Shown: in pieces, positions 19,131 to 27,373 of the stretch
Layout: the number at the start of each line of letters is the position of its first letter
How positions within the stretch are numbered: the first letter of the stretch is position 1
DNA from: a virus
DNA: 64,000 nt
Strand: one strand, 5' to 3'
IMG/VR virus record: IMGVR_UViG_3300006112_000008
Span: 1 to 64,000 of that record
Notes under the pieces: generated by a model
Seen by the model: the letters and a program-made list of their open reading frames with translations, nothing else
Databases searched by the model: none
What the model was told of the DNA's origin: nothing
Program-made: the position numbers and the translations under genes

Positions 19131-19316
19131 TTAGATCATTTCGTTGATCAGTGCCATAACCTCTGCATAGTTCTTATGCTTACCATTCCTGGTTTCGAGG
19201 TTATTTTTCAGCCAACGTAAATCATCATTATGTTTTACTGACTTTCGATAGTCAGGCAAATCCATTTTTTTGATTAGCAGGGCTATCTTAGCCAGTTTGT
19301 CCAAATACTCTGTCAT
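19131..19316 (-). CDS. Small protein (61 aa)
   Basis: Not recognised. It is charged and helical (LDKLAKIALLIKKMDLPDYRK). It starts 2 bases after the recombinase stop, so it is co-transcribed with it and could be an accessory factor. Confidence 0.5.
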   Translation of the reverse strand: MTEYLDKLAKIALLIKKMDLPDYRKSVKHNDDLRWLKNNLETRNGKHKNYAEVMALINEMI

Positions 19317-19317
19317 T

Positions 19318-20508
19318 TTAGTTTTCCATATCTATTTCTAGATCAGACTTTCTCTTTCTTCTGGTCTTGTTTTTAGCTTCGATGGCTTGAGCTGTTTGCG
19401 GATCAGGCATATCTGGGATTCCAAATGCTTCTCTCACAATCTCTTTTGCCTGTGGACTATTCATTATAACGTAAGCCAGATCTTGGTCACGATATTTTTT
19501 ATCTGTATCGATAGCTACTTCAGAGCCATCACCATCCGGCGGAGTCCATTTAATATCAGGAATTTTCCAGGTATACCATCCTCCTGTTTTTCCAACGATA
19601 GAGGTATACACTTCTCCTAGATGTTTGACCAATGGAGTATACCAATCAATACCTCCGTTGATGTATAGATCAAACTCTACCTTTTGGCTATTCCCCTCTC
19701 GGCCAAGCTTGTTTCTTTTTACAACCAGGCTATGTGTGGATCCGGCTTTGCGCTTAACCCCTACGTGGTCGTCTAGCACAATATCTTTAGTTCTTGCTAC
19801 CTTAAACTGGTAGGTAGAATTAAATCTTTGGGCTTCACCACCAATAAGGGCTTCTGGCTTTTCCTGACCGAACCCTGTCATCCCACCAATTTGTTCTTTT
19901 AACTGATTGGTAACCACGAGAATAGCTTTCTCACTCTCGAGATAAGGAATGATGTGCCTGTAGAATCCACTCATAAGTTTGGCATGCTCGCCAACCTTGG
20001 TGTCTCCTATGGTGTCTTGTTCACGCTCATAGTCGGTAGCAGCACCAGCAATAGAATCTAATGCAATCATGATAGGCATCTTGCCCTCAGGGTCAGCCTT
20101 GGGAATGTTCTCTATGATTACCTTGATCAATGTAAGGGCTTCTTCTAACGACTTTGGATTGTGATATATGGTATTCTCAGGATCAACACCCTGACGTTTC
20201 ATATAGTCGAAGTCAGGAGCATTTTCTGTTTCCACCCATATAAACTTACCACCTTGACGCTGAAAGACCTTAGCCAGTTCGAAAAGAAAAGAGGTCTTAG
20301 AACAACCCTTCTTTCCGTAGATAAGGTAGCATCGACCGTAGGCTACAAACCTACGATCGAATACATACTCCATCAATGGATTATCTAGAACAATTCCTGT
20401 GGGAGGAAGTTCCTTGTCCACTGTGTTCAGCTCTAGGTTTTCAGCCTCTTCTTTGAAAGACTTTTTAAAGTCCTTCTTAATACCGTTCAGGAATTTTTCT
20501 ATATCCAT
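19318..20508 (-). CDS. RecA/UvsX-like recombinase
   Basis: A 396-residue P-loop ATPase. Walker A is GKKGCSKTS (65-73), the catalytic segment WVETENA is at 91-97 and Walker B is IMIALDS (146-152). LVVTNQLKEQIGG matches the RecA loop before L2. The N-terminal VDKELPPTGIVLDNPLMEYV is typical of phage RecA-like recombinases. It forms filaments on ssDNA for strand exchange. The C-terminus is basic, RRKRKSDLEIDMEN. The SSB-like candidate lies immediately upstream. Confidence 0.85.
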   Translation of the reverse strand: MDIEKFLNGIKKDFKKSFKEEAENLELNTVDKELPPTGIVLDNPLMEYVFDRRFVAYGRCYLIYGKKGCSKTSFLFELAKVFQRQGGKFIWVETENAPDFDYMKRQGVDPENTIYHNPKSLEEALTLIKVIIENIPKADPEGKMPIMIALDSIAGAATDYEREQDTIGDTKVGEHAKLMSGFYRHIIPYLESEKAILVVTNQLKEQIGGMTGFGQEKPEALIGGEAQRFNSTYQFKVARTKDIVLDDHVGVKRKAGSTHSLVVKRNKLGREGNSQKVEFDLYINGGIDWYTPLVKHLGEVYTSIVGKTGGWYTWKIPDIKWTPPDGDGSEVAIDTDKKYRDQDLAYVIMNSPQAKEIVREAFGIPDMPDPQTAQAIEAKNKTRRKRKSDLEIDMEN

Positions 20509-20515
20509 GATTTAA

Positions 20516-21595
20516 TTATTTGCTAGATAGGAAGTTTACCGCTGCTTCTTTTGAATTAAGTCTAGCCATAGGGTTAGGTGGAAGCTTGCTCAGGTCGATT
20601 TCGCCTGGGTCAGCAAACACCTGGTCCTGCTGGTTTGACTGGGCAGAAGGAATTTCTGTGTTGATAGGTGCACCGATCTGGGCCTTCTGAATAGGTCCAG
20701 AGAATACTGGCTGTATCCTTGCCGGAGCCTGAACTGGGGCTGCTGGCGCAACCACAGGAGCCGCCACAGGGGGATTAATTCCACCTGAGGTGCGCTCTAT
20801 ACCAGGAACGCGAGCACTACGAGTAAGGCCAGGAAAACCATCCATGCAATGCTCAAATATTTGAGCGGGATACATATCCCTGAGCTTGGCAATGATTTCT
20901 TCCTTGCTCTTAACAATCAATACATCGTCCAGGTTATACAGATTCTCTGACTCCGTGAGTTCAGGAGGAAGTACAGCTGGCTGAGATGTCTCGATATTAA
21001 TGCACCAAGGATTAGAGCTGTTCTCCTTGAGCTGAATAAACACAGGGAGTGCGCGCTCTGGATCATTGATCATAGGACGAGGATTACCGGACACATCCAG
21101 CTTGCCCATCCATTCAAGAATCTGGCTTGCACCATTGTAGCTAGGAAGATCCAGCACATGAGCACCCGCCGAAATGTTATTAGCATAAACAACATTAAAG
21201 ATCAGACGCTTTGTGATCCTACCAAAGTTCGGATACTTCTTGAACTGCTTGCCGTTAACATTAACGGTGGCGTTTGCTTCATCGTTATCTGCATAACCAA
21301 GACCCTTGTAATTATTTGCAAAATACTCTGCAGGGTCTTCATAACGATTAGGAACATAGTACTTCTCCTTGAACTTATCCCCGAAATTATCGCGGATGTC
21401 GATAGACTTGTACCATACACCATTACCAAAAGAGTCAGCCTTGTAGCCGCTCAGGAAATAAACATAAACACCTTGCTGATTGGTGTTTTTGTTGAAGATC
21501 ATCCTTCTTACGTTTTCACGAATATAAGGAGCAGTATTTACGGCTTGGCCGGTTTCAGCTCCCTCAAATTTAAGACTAGGTTTGATATATGCCAT
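20516..21595 (-). CDS. Probable ssDNA-binding protein (context-based)
   Basis: A 359-residue protein. Residues 1-245 are a mixed aromatic/basic domain (for example FLSGYKADSFGNGVWYKSIDIRDNFG), followed by a Pro/Ala-rich linker at about 265-315 and a terminal tail. No textbook OB signature can be read, and the tail is not very acidic. It sits 7 bases upstream of the recombinase, the usual place for gp32-like proteins, so an SSB role is the best guess. Alternative: a recombination mediator. The start has the A/C-rich leader CCCACAAACAACACAAAA. Confidence 0.5.
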   Translation of the reverse strand: MAYIKPSLKFEGAETGQAVNTAPYIRENVRRMIFNKNTNQQGVYVYFLSGYKADSFGNGVWYKSIDIRDNFGDKFKEKYYVPNRYEDPAEYFANNYKGLGYADNDEANATVNVNGKQFKKYPNFGRITKRLIFNVVYANNISAGAHVLDLPSYNGASQILEWMGKLDVSGNPRPMINDPERALPVFIQLKENSSNPWCINIETSQPAVLPPELTESENLYNLDDVLIVKSKEEIIAKLRDMYPAQIFEHCMDGFPGLTRSARVPGIERTSGGINPPVAAPVVAPAAPVQAPARIQPVFSGPIQKAQIGAPINTEIPSAQSNQQDQVFADPGEIDLSKLPPNPMARLNSKEAAVNFLSSK

Positions 21596-21597
21596 AA

Positions 21598-21918
21598 TTA
21601 ATTTTGTGTTGTTTGTGGGTTATTGTTTATGTTTGTTGGATTTTCTTCGTTCAGGTTTGTAAAAAGGAAGTACTGATCTCCTAGTTTTGTGCTCATGGCT
21701 TCTGCCACTGCGTATATGTTGTCATATTGACTAAACCAATACCGCAGGTAGCCAGAATAATCCAGTGGAATTTTGTTCCACTCGCGAATAATGGCCTCTG
21801 CGAGCTTTTCGTCAATGTTCCATTCATCTATTTGAATATGTAGTCTCTGGCAGACCTTGTCAAGGCACTCCCTGAGTTTATTTTCAATGATGCGCTTGTT
21901 TGTTTCCTGATAATCCAT
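21598..21918 (-). CDS. Hypothetical protein (106 aa) linked to ThiF-like gene
   Basis: Not recognised. The protein is helical, with a Trp/Tyr-rich middle (EWNKIPLDYSGYLRYWFSQYD) and an Asn/Gln/Pro-rich tail. It starts on the last base of the ThiF-like gene stop, so the pair is translationally coupled. It has no E2-like Cys (its only Cys residues are in helix 1), so a conjugating-enzyme role is not supported. Confidence 0.5.
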   Translation of the reverse strand: MDYQETNKRIIENKLRECLDKVCQRLHIQIDEWNIDEKLAEAIIREWNKIPLDYSGYLRYWFSQYDNIYAVAEAMSTKLGDQYFLFTNLNEENPTNINNNPQTTQN

Positions 21919-22514
21919 CAGATCATGAACAGCTTCTTGTCTGTTCGTTCTCCTCTTATGAAATTAAGGAACGTTTGAACCATCATGCCTGCCACAACAG
22001 TAGGAAGAGTATGACTGATGTTTGACTCTTTCTCGTGCTTTAGCAAGCAACCTCCCCGGATCTCCTCGTCATTGATATACTTCTTCAGCTCGTCCTCTGG
22101 AAGCTTGGAATTAAACAAAGCACCTTGACGGCTGGTGCAACGACCATCTATCCAGAAAGCCTTGTCCTTGTTTTCAAACCCCCAGGTATACAGGGTTTTA
22201 CGGAACTGCATACTGTCCACGCAGCTGAAGATTACATCATATTTCTTGAAGTCCTTTTCATCCATGAACTTATTAATGCCGTTCACCACATATTTGTCCT
22301 CTAGCACTTTTACTTTAGGGCGACCAACGTCATCAATCTTGTAGTTTTGGTGAAGAAGATTGCTGGTATCCACAGTGTCGTCGTCATAGATATCAACATC
22401 CACACTGGAGTAATCGAACTGCTTACGATTAAATCCATAGTCGAATAGTATAGCCAATAAGTTAGAACCAATACCGCCAGCACCTGCAATTCCGATTTTC
22501 TTTATTTTATTCAT
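21918..22514 (-). CDS. ThiF/E1-like adenylyltransferase
   Basis: A 198-residue Rossmann protein of the ThiF/MoeB/E1 superfamily. The glycine motif is GAGGIGSN (11-18), followed by the Asp cluster YDDDTVD (43-49), SNLLHQ (51-56, in place of the usual SNLxRQ), GRPKV with Lys67, and FSCVDS (97-101). Cys126 (DGRCTS) and Cys156 (RGGC) are candidate thioester residues. No CxxC zinc pair is present. It should adenylate the C-terminal glycine of a ubiquitin-like protein. It overlaps the JAMM protease gene by 8 bases. The nearest candidate substrate is encoded at 25998-26264. Confidence 0.85.
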   Translation of the reverse strand: MNKIKKIGIAGAGGIGSNLLAILFDYGFNRKQFDYSSVDVDIYDDDTVDTSNLLHQNYKIDDVGRPKVKVLEDKYVVNGINKFMDEKDFKKYDVIFSCVDSMQFRKTLYTWGFENKDKAFWIDGRCTSRQGALFNSKLPEDELKKYINDEEIRGGCLLKHEKESNISHTLPTVVAGMMVQTFLNFIRGERTDKKLFMI

Positions 22515-22953
22515 TGTTTGTTATGTGTAGTAGTGTTTCCAGACCCATTACAAATGTATGAAGGTCTTTTTGTGGTGACCATTCAGAGAATGAAAAGGCT
22601 CTGTGTTTTTTAGAATATATGTAATTATATTTGAATCCTTGGAATAATTTATCGTAATCAAGCTGACTAGGAGTAGGTGCGAATTGAGGATGTGTATGAA
22701 AGCTTGCATACATATTCCAACCCTTACCTATCATAGATATAACTTTCTCGCCAAAGTCTTTAGGATCTGTGACATAAAGACCATAGGCTACTTCTTCACC
22801 GGCATGGAGATTTTTTACTTTAACAAAAACAAAATCAATTTCGTTCTTGGTGAGTATTATTCCCCCCTCTTCCTCGTTATCTAGGGGGCAGCTTATCGCT
22901 GCCCCCGTAATAACTCTGGATAACTTTTTATTTATTTCTTTTATAATGCCCAT
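22507..22953 (-). CDS. JAB/JAMM metalloprotease (deubiquitinase/Ubl-processing type)
   Basis: A 148-residue protein with a full JAMM motif: Glu27-29 in NEEEGG, then HTHP at 86-89, seven residues, Ser96, two residues, Asp99 (HTH-x7-S-x2-D). This binds zinc and cleaves isopeptide or peptide bonds after Gly-Gly. I chose ATG 22953, which overlaps the upstream stop (TAATG). Direct overlap with the E1-like gene is the gene pairing seen in bacterial ubiquitin-like systems. Alternative: a tail-assembly JAB peptidase, but no NlpC or tail gene is nearby. Confidence 0.85.
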   Translation of the reverse strand: MGIIKEINKKLSRVITGAAISCPLDNEEEGGIILTKNEIDFVFVKVKNLHAGEEVAYGLYVTDPKDFGEKVISMIGKGWNMYASFHTHPQFAPTPSQLDYDKLFQGFKYNYIYSKKHRAFSFSEWSPQKDLHTFVMGLETLLHITNNE

Positions 22954-23612
22954 TATACCAGGCCCCACTTTTCCGCAATCTTCTTGGTGAGGATCAGATC
23001 ATTCTTTAGATAATCTTTTGCGGCCTCTGGGTTTTCTGAGTACTTCTGATAGAATAGCTTGTCATCTTTTGGTTTGTCGCCCACACCAAGGTGTAACGCC
23101 AACTCTTTCAGGCTGGTGTAATCCTTGCGCCGACAATCCCACATAACCGCTAGATCCACAAGGCCGGAATCATAACCAATGCCACCATCTGTTCTGAAGA
23201 ACTTGGTGAACATGTTATTACCATACTTCAGACCTCTGCGGCAAAGAAACGGAATATCAAAATTGTTTCCGTTAAATGTGATTATCTCGTAGGCTCTTCC
23301 AGAAGCACCATTAGCGTCTGTGCTGAATGTGAGAAGATCGCTGAAAATATTAATCAGCTTTTCTTCTGCCATAGCGCAATACAGTTCAGGCTCTTCTTTA
23401 CCAATTTCCCAGATGCCTAATGCACATACTTTAGATGTTAGTGCAGACAAGGTGGACTTCTCGTAGAAGTTAACTTCCTTGGACTTAAGATCTTCTGCGA
23501 TTTTAACAGGATCCTTTAGTCGGCTATCTGCCTTGAACTCCGGAACAAACGGAGCAAGCTCTTCTTTTTCAAGTGGTTCTGTCTCTATATCGATTACGTA
23601 TTTCTTGATCAT
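22953..23612 (-). CDS. DnaQ-like 3'-5' exonuclease
   Basis: A 219-residue protein. VIDIETEPL holds the DxE motif (Asp8, Glu10), FNGNNFDIPFLCRRG the second acidic motif and YLKNDLILTKKI the late Asp region. This resembles the PolB-type proofreading exonuclease family found as stand-alone phage proteins. It could serve proofreading or DNA end resection. I chose ATG 23612 because the upstream frame runs into a hairpin (23627-23651). It is coupled to the JAMM gene by TAATG. Confidence 0.75.
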   Translation of the reverse strand: MIKKYVIDIETEPLEKEELAPFVPEFKADSRLKDPVKIAEDLKSKEVNFYEKSTLSALTSKVCALGIWEIGKEEPELYCAMAEEKLINIFSDLLTFSTDANGASGRAYEIITFNGNNFDIPFLCRRGLKYGNNMFTKFFRTDGGIGYDSGLVDLAVMWDCRRKDYTSLKELALHLGVGDKPKDDKLFYQKYSENPEAAKDYLKNDLILTKKIAEKWGLV

Positions 23613-23626
23613 ATTATTAAAGTTGC

Positions 23627-23651
23627 GGGGTGGGTGATAACCACCCACCCC
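23627..23651 (-). other. 10-bp perfect intergenic hairpin
   Basis: GGGGTGGGTG (23627-23636) pairs with CACCCACCCC (23642-23651) around 5 bases. It lies 15 bases upstream of the exonuclease start, with no T-run, so it is more likely an mRNA boundary or stabiliser than a classic terminator. Confidence 0.55.
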
Positions 23652-23661
23652 TGGGTTACTT

Positions 23662-23838
23662 TTATCTTCCGTAATAGTCTATATCCGCGAAGTTTGTTTT
23701 CTTACACTCCGCATACATTCTATTATTTGTGATTCTATTGAATACACTGAGTAGCTTACTAACCATCAATTCCCTGCTATGGGTATTACCAATCTTTATT
23801 TGCGCCTTTACTTTTTTATTTTTTGGAACGCGTTTCAT
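23662..23838 (-). CDS. Small basic protein, possible bS21-like ribosomal protein (58 aa)
   Basis: The frame begins MKRVPKNKKVKAQIKIGN and ends ADIDYYGR. The core LLSVFNRITNNRMYAECKK can be laid on the bS21 core ([20 protein letters not shown]) with one gap: Phe, Arg, Ala-Glu and basic positions line up, and length and basic character fit. Phages are known to encode bS21. The match is short and no profile was run, so this is tentative. Alternative: an unrelated small nucleic-acid-binding protein. Confidence 0.4.
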   Translation of the reverse strand: MKRVPKNKKVKAQIKIGNTHSRELMVSKLLSVFNRITNNRMYAECKKTNFADIDYYGR

Positions 23839-23851
23839 TGGAGTTTGATTT

Positions 23852-25924
23852 TTAAGCCAAGTCTAGTTTCTCAATAATTTCTTCTGTTACATCTCTTTCT
23901 GGTTGGTAGTCGTTATGCACATTCTCATATTGAGGCTGTGCTCCTCCTTGCAGTGTTCCGATCTTTTTCTGCATAACAGAGTCATTCTTAAGAACATACA
24001 GTCTGGCTGCGATATCATCATAGCCAACACCACGGAAATGCCCGTCGTTCACAATGCAACGATACTGCTTTGTATCGAAGTCATAAACCTTGGCATTTTC
24101 CACAACGATTGCATATGTTCTCAGACTGCCCTGAACCTTGAACGCTTTCTTACCCAGGAACTCAATCTGCTCTGCTCCTGTGACTTTAACCGCACTGTTC
24201 AAGAACTCTTTACTGCGTTCTATGGCCTTTTTCTTGGCTTCGTCCGCAACATCGATAATCTTCTTGATGTCTTCTCCTGTTACAGAAGTTGTGGTTATTG
24301 TATTGGTAGTACCGTCCTCGTTCTTGGTTACTGTGGTATGTGTACAGCAATCTTTGATAGCTTTTGCAAGCTCTTCACGAGCCCAGCGCCAGCTACGGGA
24401 TTTACCTGCCTTGTTAGACCAACGGTCATTGGTTTTCTTGTTGATCGTGTCTATCTTGGTGATGAGTCTTCCGAGGCTTACCTTGCCTCCGTCATCTCCT
24501 TCTACCCTGATCTTGATACAGCGGGCAGCTGGATCAATCCAGAATTTAACTGCCGGGGCTGTGGAGCTGGGCTCTTCGGAGTTATACTCCTCTCTGGTAA
24601 TAACGCTGTGCATTTTAACAGGCAGACCATTAGCGATAGCATCATGCCATCTGATGCTCATCTTGCTAATACGGGCAACAAACAGATTATACTCGGCAAG
24701 ACTGTGATGACAGCTCGCCCTGTATAGTACCTTGCCTACCTCTGCTGCATTTATCCTCTTACCATTAATCTTTCTTACACCTGTGTGGGTCTTGCAGATA
24801 TTCACGGCGAATCCATTGATCTTTATCTCTGGGAACTCGTATGTACCCTCTGCCACCTCTTTCTCATCCACCTGTTCTTTTGTATTCTCTGAGTATGCCT
24901 CTATTATAGAATATATATCGAACTCTCCACCGAAGTTAATCTTGTTGTATATAACATCAAGTAAATCAGGAGCTTCCAGACTTAGATTCTCATATGTGGC
25001 GGAAGTTTTTGTGAGAGTGATATTGTTGATACTGGTCTTCTCAATCTCTCCCGTCATGAGCTTATTGATAACAATCAAAGAGGTATTGTTTTGATAGTCT
25101 TTCTCTATATAGGCCCTGAGCTCATCATACTTTACCTTATGCCTTGCTGATAGACGTTTCTCCATCTTCAGCCTAACCATTTGAGCCTCGTTGGAGTGTA
25201 TAAAGCAACCTCCCTTGAGGAATGAGGTAAGCTTTGCATCCATAGTAACCAGTAGGAATACATGCATGGTATGTACATCCAGTTGGTTCGTGATTACCAA
25301 ATGCCGCTTTTCATTTCCATTACTAGAGACTTCTTTAACCACCATCATGAAAAATCCCTTGTCGAGATAGTCATAGATATCGTCGTCATCTCTACCAATA
25401 ATCAAAACAGAGGACGAATGTGGTGTATTGGTGTATACCAGCCTATAGGTATGCACACCCTCCATTACTTCTAATGGAGCATTTTGAAAAATAAAAGGAA
25501 GATACAGACTATCAGGTACTTCCTTCGGGATGAAACGCATGCTCTTAAACGCTTTAGCCAGTTCCTGGCCGTTTGTTTTTGTGAGCTTCTTAACAATTCC
25601 CTTGGTGTCTACCTTATCTGCTCTGGTGTCTGAATAGAATCTCTCACCAGCGCTTCCTGGAGTTGTTCTTGATTTTGACAATGGAGCTATGTCAAGACCC
25701 TGCACAGGGATCTTGCTCATCTTTGAGTAACTCCATGCAGCTTGGAGTGTTTTAAATTTCAGATCACTAATCTTCAGTCGCACTGCGGGGTCATAAGGAT
25801 ACTGAATACCATGGTTCATCTTCTGCCAGTCATGATCGAACCTCACACTACCACCGGAAGCGAATTTTTTTATTTTATTAAAGTTATTTACTAATGAATT
25901 AAATTTTTTAAGTGATATTTCCAT
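23852..25924 (-). CDS. Large unknown protein (690 aa)
   Basis: Not recognised. It is mixed alpha/beta. Residues of about 480-560 are Arg/Lys/Trp-rich (KAGKSRSWRWAREELAKAI). A Thr-rich segment separates it from a C-terminal domain with GKKAFKVQGSLRTYAIVV, FDTKQYRCIVND and ARLYVLKND, a pattern I have seen at the end of other large phage proteins. It lies between the Ubl candidate and the JAMM/E1 genes, so it might be a target or partner of that system, but no E2 or E3 signature is readable. The start has the leader AACACACATACACAAA. Confidence 0.6.
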   Translation of the reverse strand: MEISLKKFNSLVNNFNKIKKFASGGSVRFDHDWQKMNHGIQYPYDPAVRLKISDLKFKTLQAAWSYSKMSKIPVQGLDIAPLSKSRTTPGSAGERFYSDTRADKVDTKGIVKKLTKTNGQELAKAFKSMRFIPKEVPDSLYLPFIFQNAPLEVMEGVHTYRLVYTNTPHSSSVLIIGRDDDDIYDYLDKGFFMMVVKEVSSNGNEKRHLVITNQLDVHTMHVFLLVTMDAKLTSFLKGGCFIHSNEAQMVRLKMEKRLSARHKVKYDELRAYIEKDYQNNTSLIVINKLMTGEIEKTSINNITLTKTSATYENLSLEAPDLLDVIYNKINFGGEFDIYSIIEAYSENTKEQVDEKEVAEGTYEFPEIKINGFAVNICKTHTGVRKINGKRINAAEVGKVLYRASCHHSLAEYNLFVARISKMSIRWHDAIANGLPVKMHSVITREEYNSEEPSSTAPAVKFWIDPAARCIKIRVEGDDGGKVSLGRLITKIDTINKKTNDRWSNKAGKSRSWRWAREELAKAIKDCCTHTTVTKNEDGTTNTITTTSVTGEDIKKIIDVADEAKKKAIERSKEFLNSAVKVTGAEQIEFLGKKAFKVQGSLRTYAIVVENAKVYDFDTKQYRCIVNDGHFRGVGYDDIAARLYVLKNDSVMQKKIGTLQGGAQPQYENVHNDYQPERDVTEEIIEKLDLA

Positions 25925-25951
25925 TTTGTGTATGTGTGTTTATTTTTGATG

Positions 25952-25983
25952 TGTGGGGAGAGGGATCGGACCTCTTCCCCACA
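25952..25983 (-). other. Intercistronic hairpin
   Basis: TGTGGGGAGAGG (25952-25963) pairs with CCTCTTCCCCACA (25971-25983) with one bulge. It separates the Ubl candidate from the 690-residue gene and is followed leftward by the A/C-rich leader. Confidence 0.5.
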
Positions 25984-25997
25984 ATATAACAGACTAA

Positions 25998-26264
25998 TTA
26001 CAGAGAGGCGCCACCAACCAGAGTACCAGAGAGTACGATGTTGGTGTCTTCTGCTGCAGCCAGGCGAGTAGCGAGCTTCTCGCGGTTCTTGTCCGAGGTA
26101 ACATCATTACCGTCGAACTCAAACAGCTGACCATCAACCCATACCCAGTGGGCATGAGAGGCAACCTTGGAGGTGATGGCATCAACCGCCTGGTCGATGG
26201 TCTGGTCTGCGAGCTCGGTGTGGCCCGTGTTGTCGGAGATCTTGACGACGAATTTCTTGTTCAT
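25998..26264 (-). CDS. Ubiquitin-like (beta-grasp) protein candidate with C-terminal GG-ASL
   Basis: An 88-residue protein. It opens with a beta-hairpin-like FVVKISDNTGHTEL, a helix (TIDQAVDAITSKVA), strands WVWVDGQLFEF and a last strand TNIVLSGTLVGG, followed by ASL. The ending is very like ThiS/MoaD and ubiquitin tails, in which the last strand runs straight into Gly-Gly. Gly84-Gly85 plus a three-residue extension is what a JAMM protease would remove to expose the diglycine. E1-like and JAMM genes lie 3 kb downstream on the same strand. Fold assignment is from reading alone. Confidence 0.6.
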   Translation of the reverse strand: MNKKFVVKISDNTGHTELADQTIDQAVDAITSKVASHAHWVWVDGQLFEFDGNDVTSDKNREKLATRLAAAEDTNIVLSGTLVGGASL

Positions 26265-26318
26265 AACTGCGTGTTTTTGGGTTGGTTGTTGTGTTTTTGT
26301 TGTTTACCTGCGGGGTGA

Positions 26319-26576
26319 TTATTCACCTTTTGTTGTTTTACTTTCCGGCTGGGATGTACTCAATGCCTGAGTATCTCCTGCAGTGCCGTTAACTGCTTCT
26401 GCTGTTGGAAGGGTGGCTGAACTATCTCCACCCGTTAATGACTGCTCTGAATGTAGCTGACTTTCGTAGTGAGCCAAAAGTCTCTTAAGGTACTCTATAG
26501 CATCCTCTATTGATTTGGCCTCGCCTGACAAAAAGGGCTTTACCTCGCTTACAATTTTATGGATATCAATATCCAC
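26319..26576 (-). CDS. Hypothetical protein (85 aa), GTG start
   Basis: The likely start is GTG 26576, which begins just after the upstream TAA; the frame extends further upstream but would then overlap by 74 bases. A helical, charged N-terminal half (DIEDAIEYLKRLL-like) is followed by a Ser/Thr/Gly-rich tail. Function unknown. Confidence 0.5.
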   Translation of the reverse strand: MDIDIHKIVSEVKPFLSGEAKSIEDAIEYLKRLLAHYESQLHSEQSLTGGDSSATLPTAEAVNGTAGDTQALSTSQPESKTTKGE

Positions 26577-26577
26577 T

Positions 26578-27321
26578 TTACTTCTGCTCAAACATTGCTT
26601 GAGCCACGATGTGCAGGTTCTCCAAGTAGCCAGCATTCGTGATACGATCAATGTATGTAGTACCGGAATAGTTTTTTGCTTTTCCTAGTCCACATTCCTC
26701 TAAGGTATATCCCTGCTTACCTAATTCGATACGCATAATACGATCAAACTGAGCGTACAATGCTTTGTAGGCTGTGCGATGCTCGTACCGATCATTCTCC
26801 TCTTCCTGCTTGGGAGTGATCTGCTTGGCATTCATTTGCCTCATTGCCTCCTTATGCACAAGCTTGTTGATCTCACTCTTGAGATTCCGCTTGGCGGTTT
26901 CTTCTGGTGACGAGATATGATTACGCACCTCTTCCAGGCTGAGCTTAGGAGGAGTGGGTAGTGCTCGAGCTGCAGTAATATCCTGCATTACATCAGTCGG
27001 GATTTCCTCAGCGATTTGATCGTTAGTATTAACAACCTTCACGGAAGTTCCTCCAGTGATGTTCTGCTGTGTTACCTCCACAGTCTTTACAGCTGTTTGG
27101 TCACAGAGTAGGTTGTATGTATCCACGTCATTAACATTAACAAGTTGACGATTACGGGTAACTCCTCCCACAGTAACGCGGGACATGAATACCGCCCCGT
27201 CTTTCTTGAACGTATTCACGGGAGTCATTCCGGCACAGTCGATCAAGTCACTAACGCAATAGGCTTTTTGCCCATTAACTTCTACAGTACGCATGTTTGC
27301 GGTGTTTATCTTCAGTTTCAT
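26578..27321 (-). CDS. Hypothetical protein (247 aa), possible DNA-binding N-terminus
   Basis: I chose ATG 27321, which has the leader AACAAAACACACAAA. The N-terminal 75 residues (YCVSDLIDCAGMTPVNTFKKD) have the look of a small anti-repressor or DNA-binding domain. The C-terminal 80 residues (AYKALYAQFDRIMRIELGKQ, then GLGKAKNYSGTTYIDRI) look like a second domain found in phage regulators. No firm family. It is the first gene of the transcript that includes the Ubl candidate. Confidence 0.55.
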   Translation of the reverse strand: MKLKINTANMRTVEVNGQKAYCVSDLIDCAGMTPVNTFKKDGAVFMSRVTVGGVTRNRQLVNVNDVDTYNLLCDQTAVKTVEVTQQNITGGTSVKVVNTNDQIAEEIPTDVMQDITAARALPTPPKLSLEEVRNHISSPEETAKRNLKSEINKLVHKEAMRQMNAKQITPKQEEENDRYEHRTAYKALYAQFDRIMRIELGKQGYTLEECGLGKAKNYSGTTYIDRITNAGYLENLHIVAQAMFEQK

Positions 27322-27373
27322 TTTGTGTGTTTTGTTGCGCCTGGTCACTATGGATAGGCTTTGTTTTTGTTTA

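Noticed and set aside
21598-21918. 106-residue gene next to ThiF as an E2-like conjugating enzyme
   Set aside because: No E2-type Cys environment or beta-sheet pattern is readable; it is mostly helical.
24138-24707. Rightward 189-residue frame inside the 690-residue gene, and similar frames elsewhere
   Set aside because: They lie opposite real leftward genes, lack leaders and have hydrophobic shadow composition.
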